A stretch of 5,611 nucleotides of DNA from Actinophytocola sp045807065 (lineage in GTDB: Bacteria; Actinomycetota; Actinomycetes; Mycobacteriales; Pseudonocardiaceae). Positions 5,029 through 5,611 of the stretch are shown here, in pieces; the stretch's first letter is position 1; every line of letters begins with the position of its first letter. Below the pieces are notes generated by a model. It was not told the DNA's origin, did not search any database, and was given only the letters and a program-made list of their open reading frames with translations. Where the stretch lies: contig NZ_JBJMIE010000675.1 of NCBI RefSeq assembly GCF_045807065.1, positions 1-5,611 on the forward strand, written 5' to 3'. The translations under genes and the position numbers were made by a program.

Positions 5029-5463
5029 GTGCTCGAACGGATGGACAACATCGGCATCGTCATCGAGGAGCTCGACGCCGCCATCGCGTTCTTCGTCGAG
5101 CTCGGTATGGAGCTGGAAGGCCGGGCGCTGGTCGAGGGACCGTGGGTGGACCAGATCGTCGGACTGGACGCCGTCCGGTGCGACATCGCGATGATGCGGA
5201 CCCCGGACGGCCACGGCCGACTCGAACTGATGAGGTTCCAGACGCCGCCGGCGGTCGACGCCTCGCGGAACGCCCCGGTGAACGCGCTGGGCCTACGGCG
5301 CATCCTGTTCGCCGTCAAGGACATCGACGACGTCGTCGCCCGGCTGCGCACGCATGGCGCCGAGCTCATCGGCGAGGTGGGCCAGATCGAGAACAGCTAC
5401 CGGATGGGTTACCTCCGCGGCCCCGCGGGGATCATCATCGCCCTGGCCGAAGAGCTCGGATAA
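5029..5463 (+). CDS. VOC family protein (glyoxalase / bleomycin-resistance fold) with atypical metal sites
   Basis: A 144-residue cytoplasmic protein of the vicinal oxygen chelate superfamily, with two beta-alpha-beta-beta-beta modules: residues 5-70 ('DNIGIVIEELDAAIAFFVELG' pattern at 6-26, 'GRLELMRFQTP' at 63-73) and 86-142 ('LRRILFAVKDIDDVVARL' at 89-106, 'MGYLRGPAGIIIALAEEL' at 126-143). In metal-dependent members the first strands carry His and the last strands Glu. Here Glu66 is kept, but the first position is Asn7, 'RR' (90-91) stands where a His is usual, and the final 'IEL' is 'IAL' (137-139). A standard Glx-type metal site is therefore unlikely, and the reaction or ligand is unknown. 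GTG 5029 is chosen for AAGGAG five bases upstream and an in-frame stop at 4978. The PPOX-family gene follows after 13 bases, so the two are probably co-transcribed. Confidence 0.85.
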   Translation: MLERMDNIGIVIEELDAAIAFFVELGMELEGRALVEGPWVDQIVGLDAVRCDIAMMRTPDGHGRLELMRFQTPPAVDASRNAPVNALGLRRILFAVKDIDDVVARLRTHGAELIGEVGQIENSYRMGYLRGPAGIIIALAEELG

Positions 5464-5476
5464 CGGAAGGTTTGCC

Positions 5477-5611
5477 ATGCTACCGAACGAAGTCACCGAA
5501 GTCCTGAACCGCCCGCTCAGCCGGGAGCTGCTGGCCCGGGACCTGACCCGCTTGGCCTACGTCGCCACGGACGGCACACCCCGGTGTGTCCCGATCGCCT
5601 TTACCTGGAAC
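5477..5611 (+). CDS. Pyridoxamine-5'-phosphate oxidase family flavoprotein, N-terminal part (cut by window end)
   Basis: The first 45 codons of a gene that continues past the window. ATG 5477 has GGAAGG (5465-5470) six bases upstream and starts 13 bases after the VOC stop, indicating an operon. The peptide begins MLPNEVTEVLNRPLS; a helix-like stretch is followed by 'LTRLAYVATDGTPRCVPIAF' (23-42), the first strands of the FMN- or F420-binding split-barrel fold in which 'DGTPR.VPI.F.W' is characteristic. Members of this family in actinomycetes include F420- or FMN-dependent reductases and haem-binding or non-enzymatic proteins; true PNP oxidase is unlikely because such short actinomycete relatives rarely carry that role. 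Cofactor-binding residues lie beyond the window, so cofactor and substrate cannot be judged. Confidence 0.75.
   Translation, partial: MLPNEVTEVLNRPLSRELLARDLTRLAYVATDGTPRCVPIAFTWN

Overview
The window comes from a high-GC actinomycete, probably Streptomyces or a close relative. The signs are codons ending almost always in G or C, two GTG starts, long antisense open frames typical of GC-rich DNA, strong AAGGAG-type ribosome sites, and protein families common in that group (AMIN-like secreted proteins, DUF4331, secreted beta-propellers). I cannot name the species from the sequence alone.

Layout. Positions 1-257 hold the 3' end of a secreted beta-propeller/lactonase-type gene. Positions 258-612 have no firmly identified gene, but contain two adjacent palindromes and a small frame (333-533) with codon periodicity like a real gene. 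A small secreted AMIN-like protein follows (613-1143); its signal-peptide region carries two consecutive TTA codons, and a GC-rich terminator-like hairpin lies just after its stop. After a 270-base spacer comes a probable three-gene operon on the plus strand: a DJ-1/PfpI (Hsp31/glyoxalase III-like) protein (1414-2106), a DUF4331 protein (2116-3096) and a short-chain dehydrogenase/reductase (3144-3854). Convergent to it on the minus strand is a formate/nitrite-transporter-family channel (start revised to 4729). The 299-base divergent region upstream of that gene carries a stress-sigma-type promoter with an inverted repeat in its spacer. A second plus-strand operon then begins: a VOC (glyoxalase/bleomycin-resistance fold) protein (5029-5463) and the start of a pyridoxamine-5'-phosphate-oxidase-family flavoprotein (5477 to the window edge).

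How it may fit together (inference). A DJ-1/Hsp31-type protein, an SDR, a VOC protein, a PPOX-fold protein and a small-monocarboxylate channel side by side suggest a locus for handling reactive carbonyls or other electrophiles, with FNT as a possible exit for lactate or formate. No gene shows this directly. Two of the enzymes (SDR and VOC) lack usual catalytic or metal-binding residues, so their reactions are uncertain. I found no RNA gene, CRISPR array, insertion sequence or phage gene. The most unusual points are the tandem TTA codons, the SDR without its catalytic tyrosine, the uncatalogued small frame, and the nested repeats in the FNT/VOC divergent promoter region.
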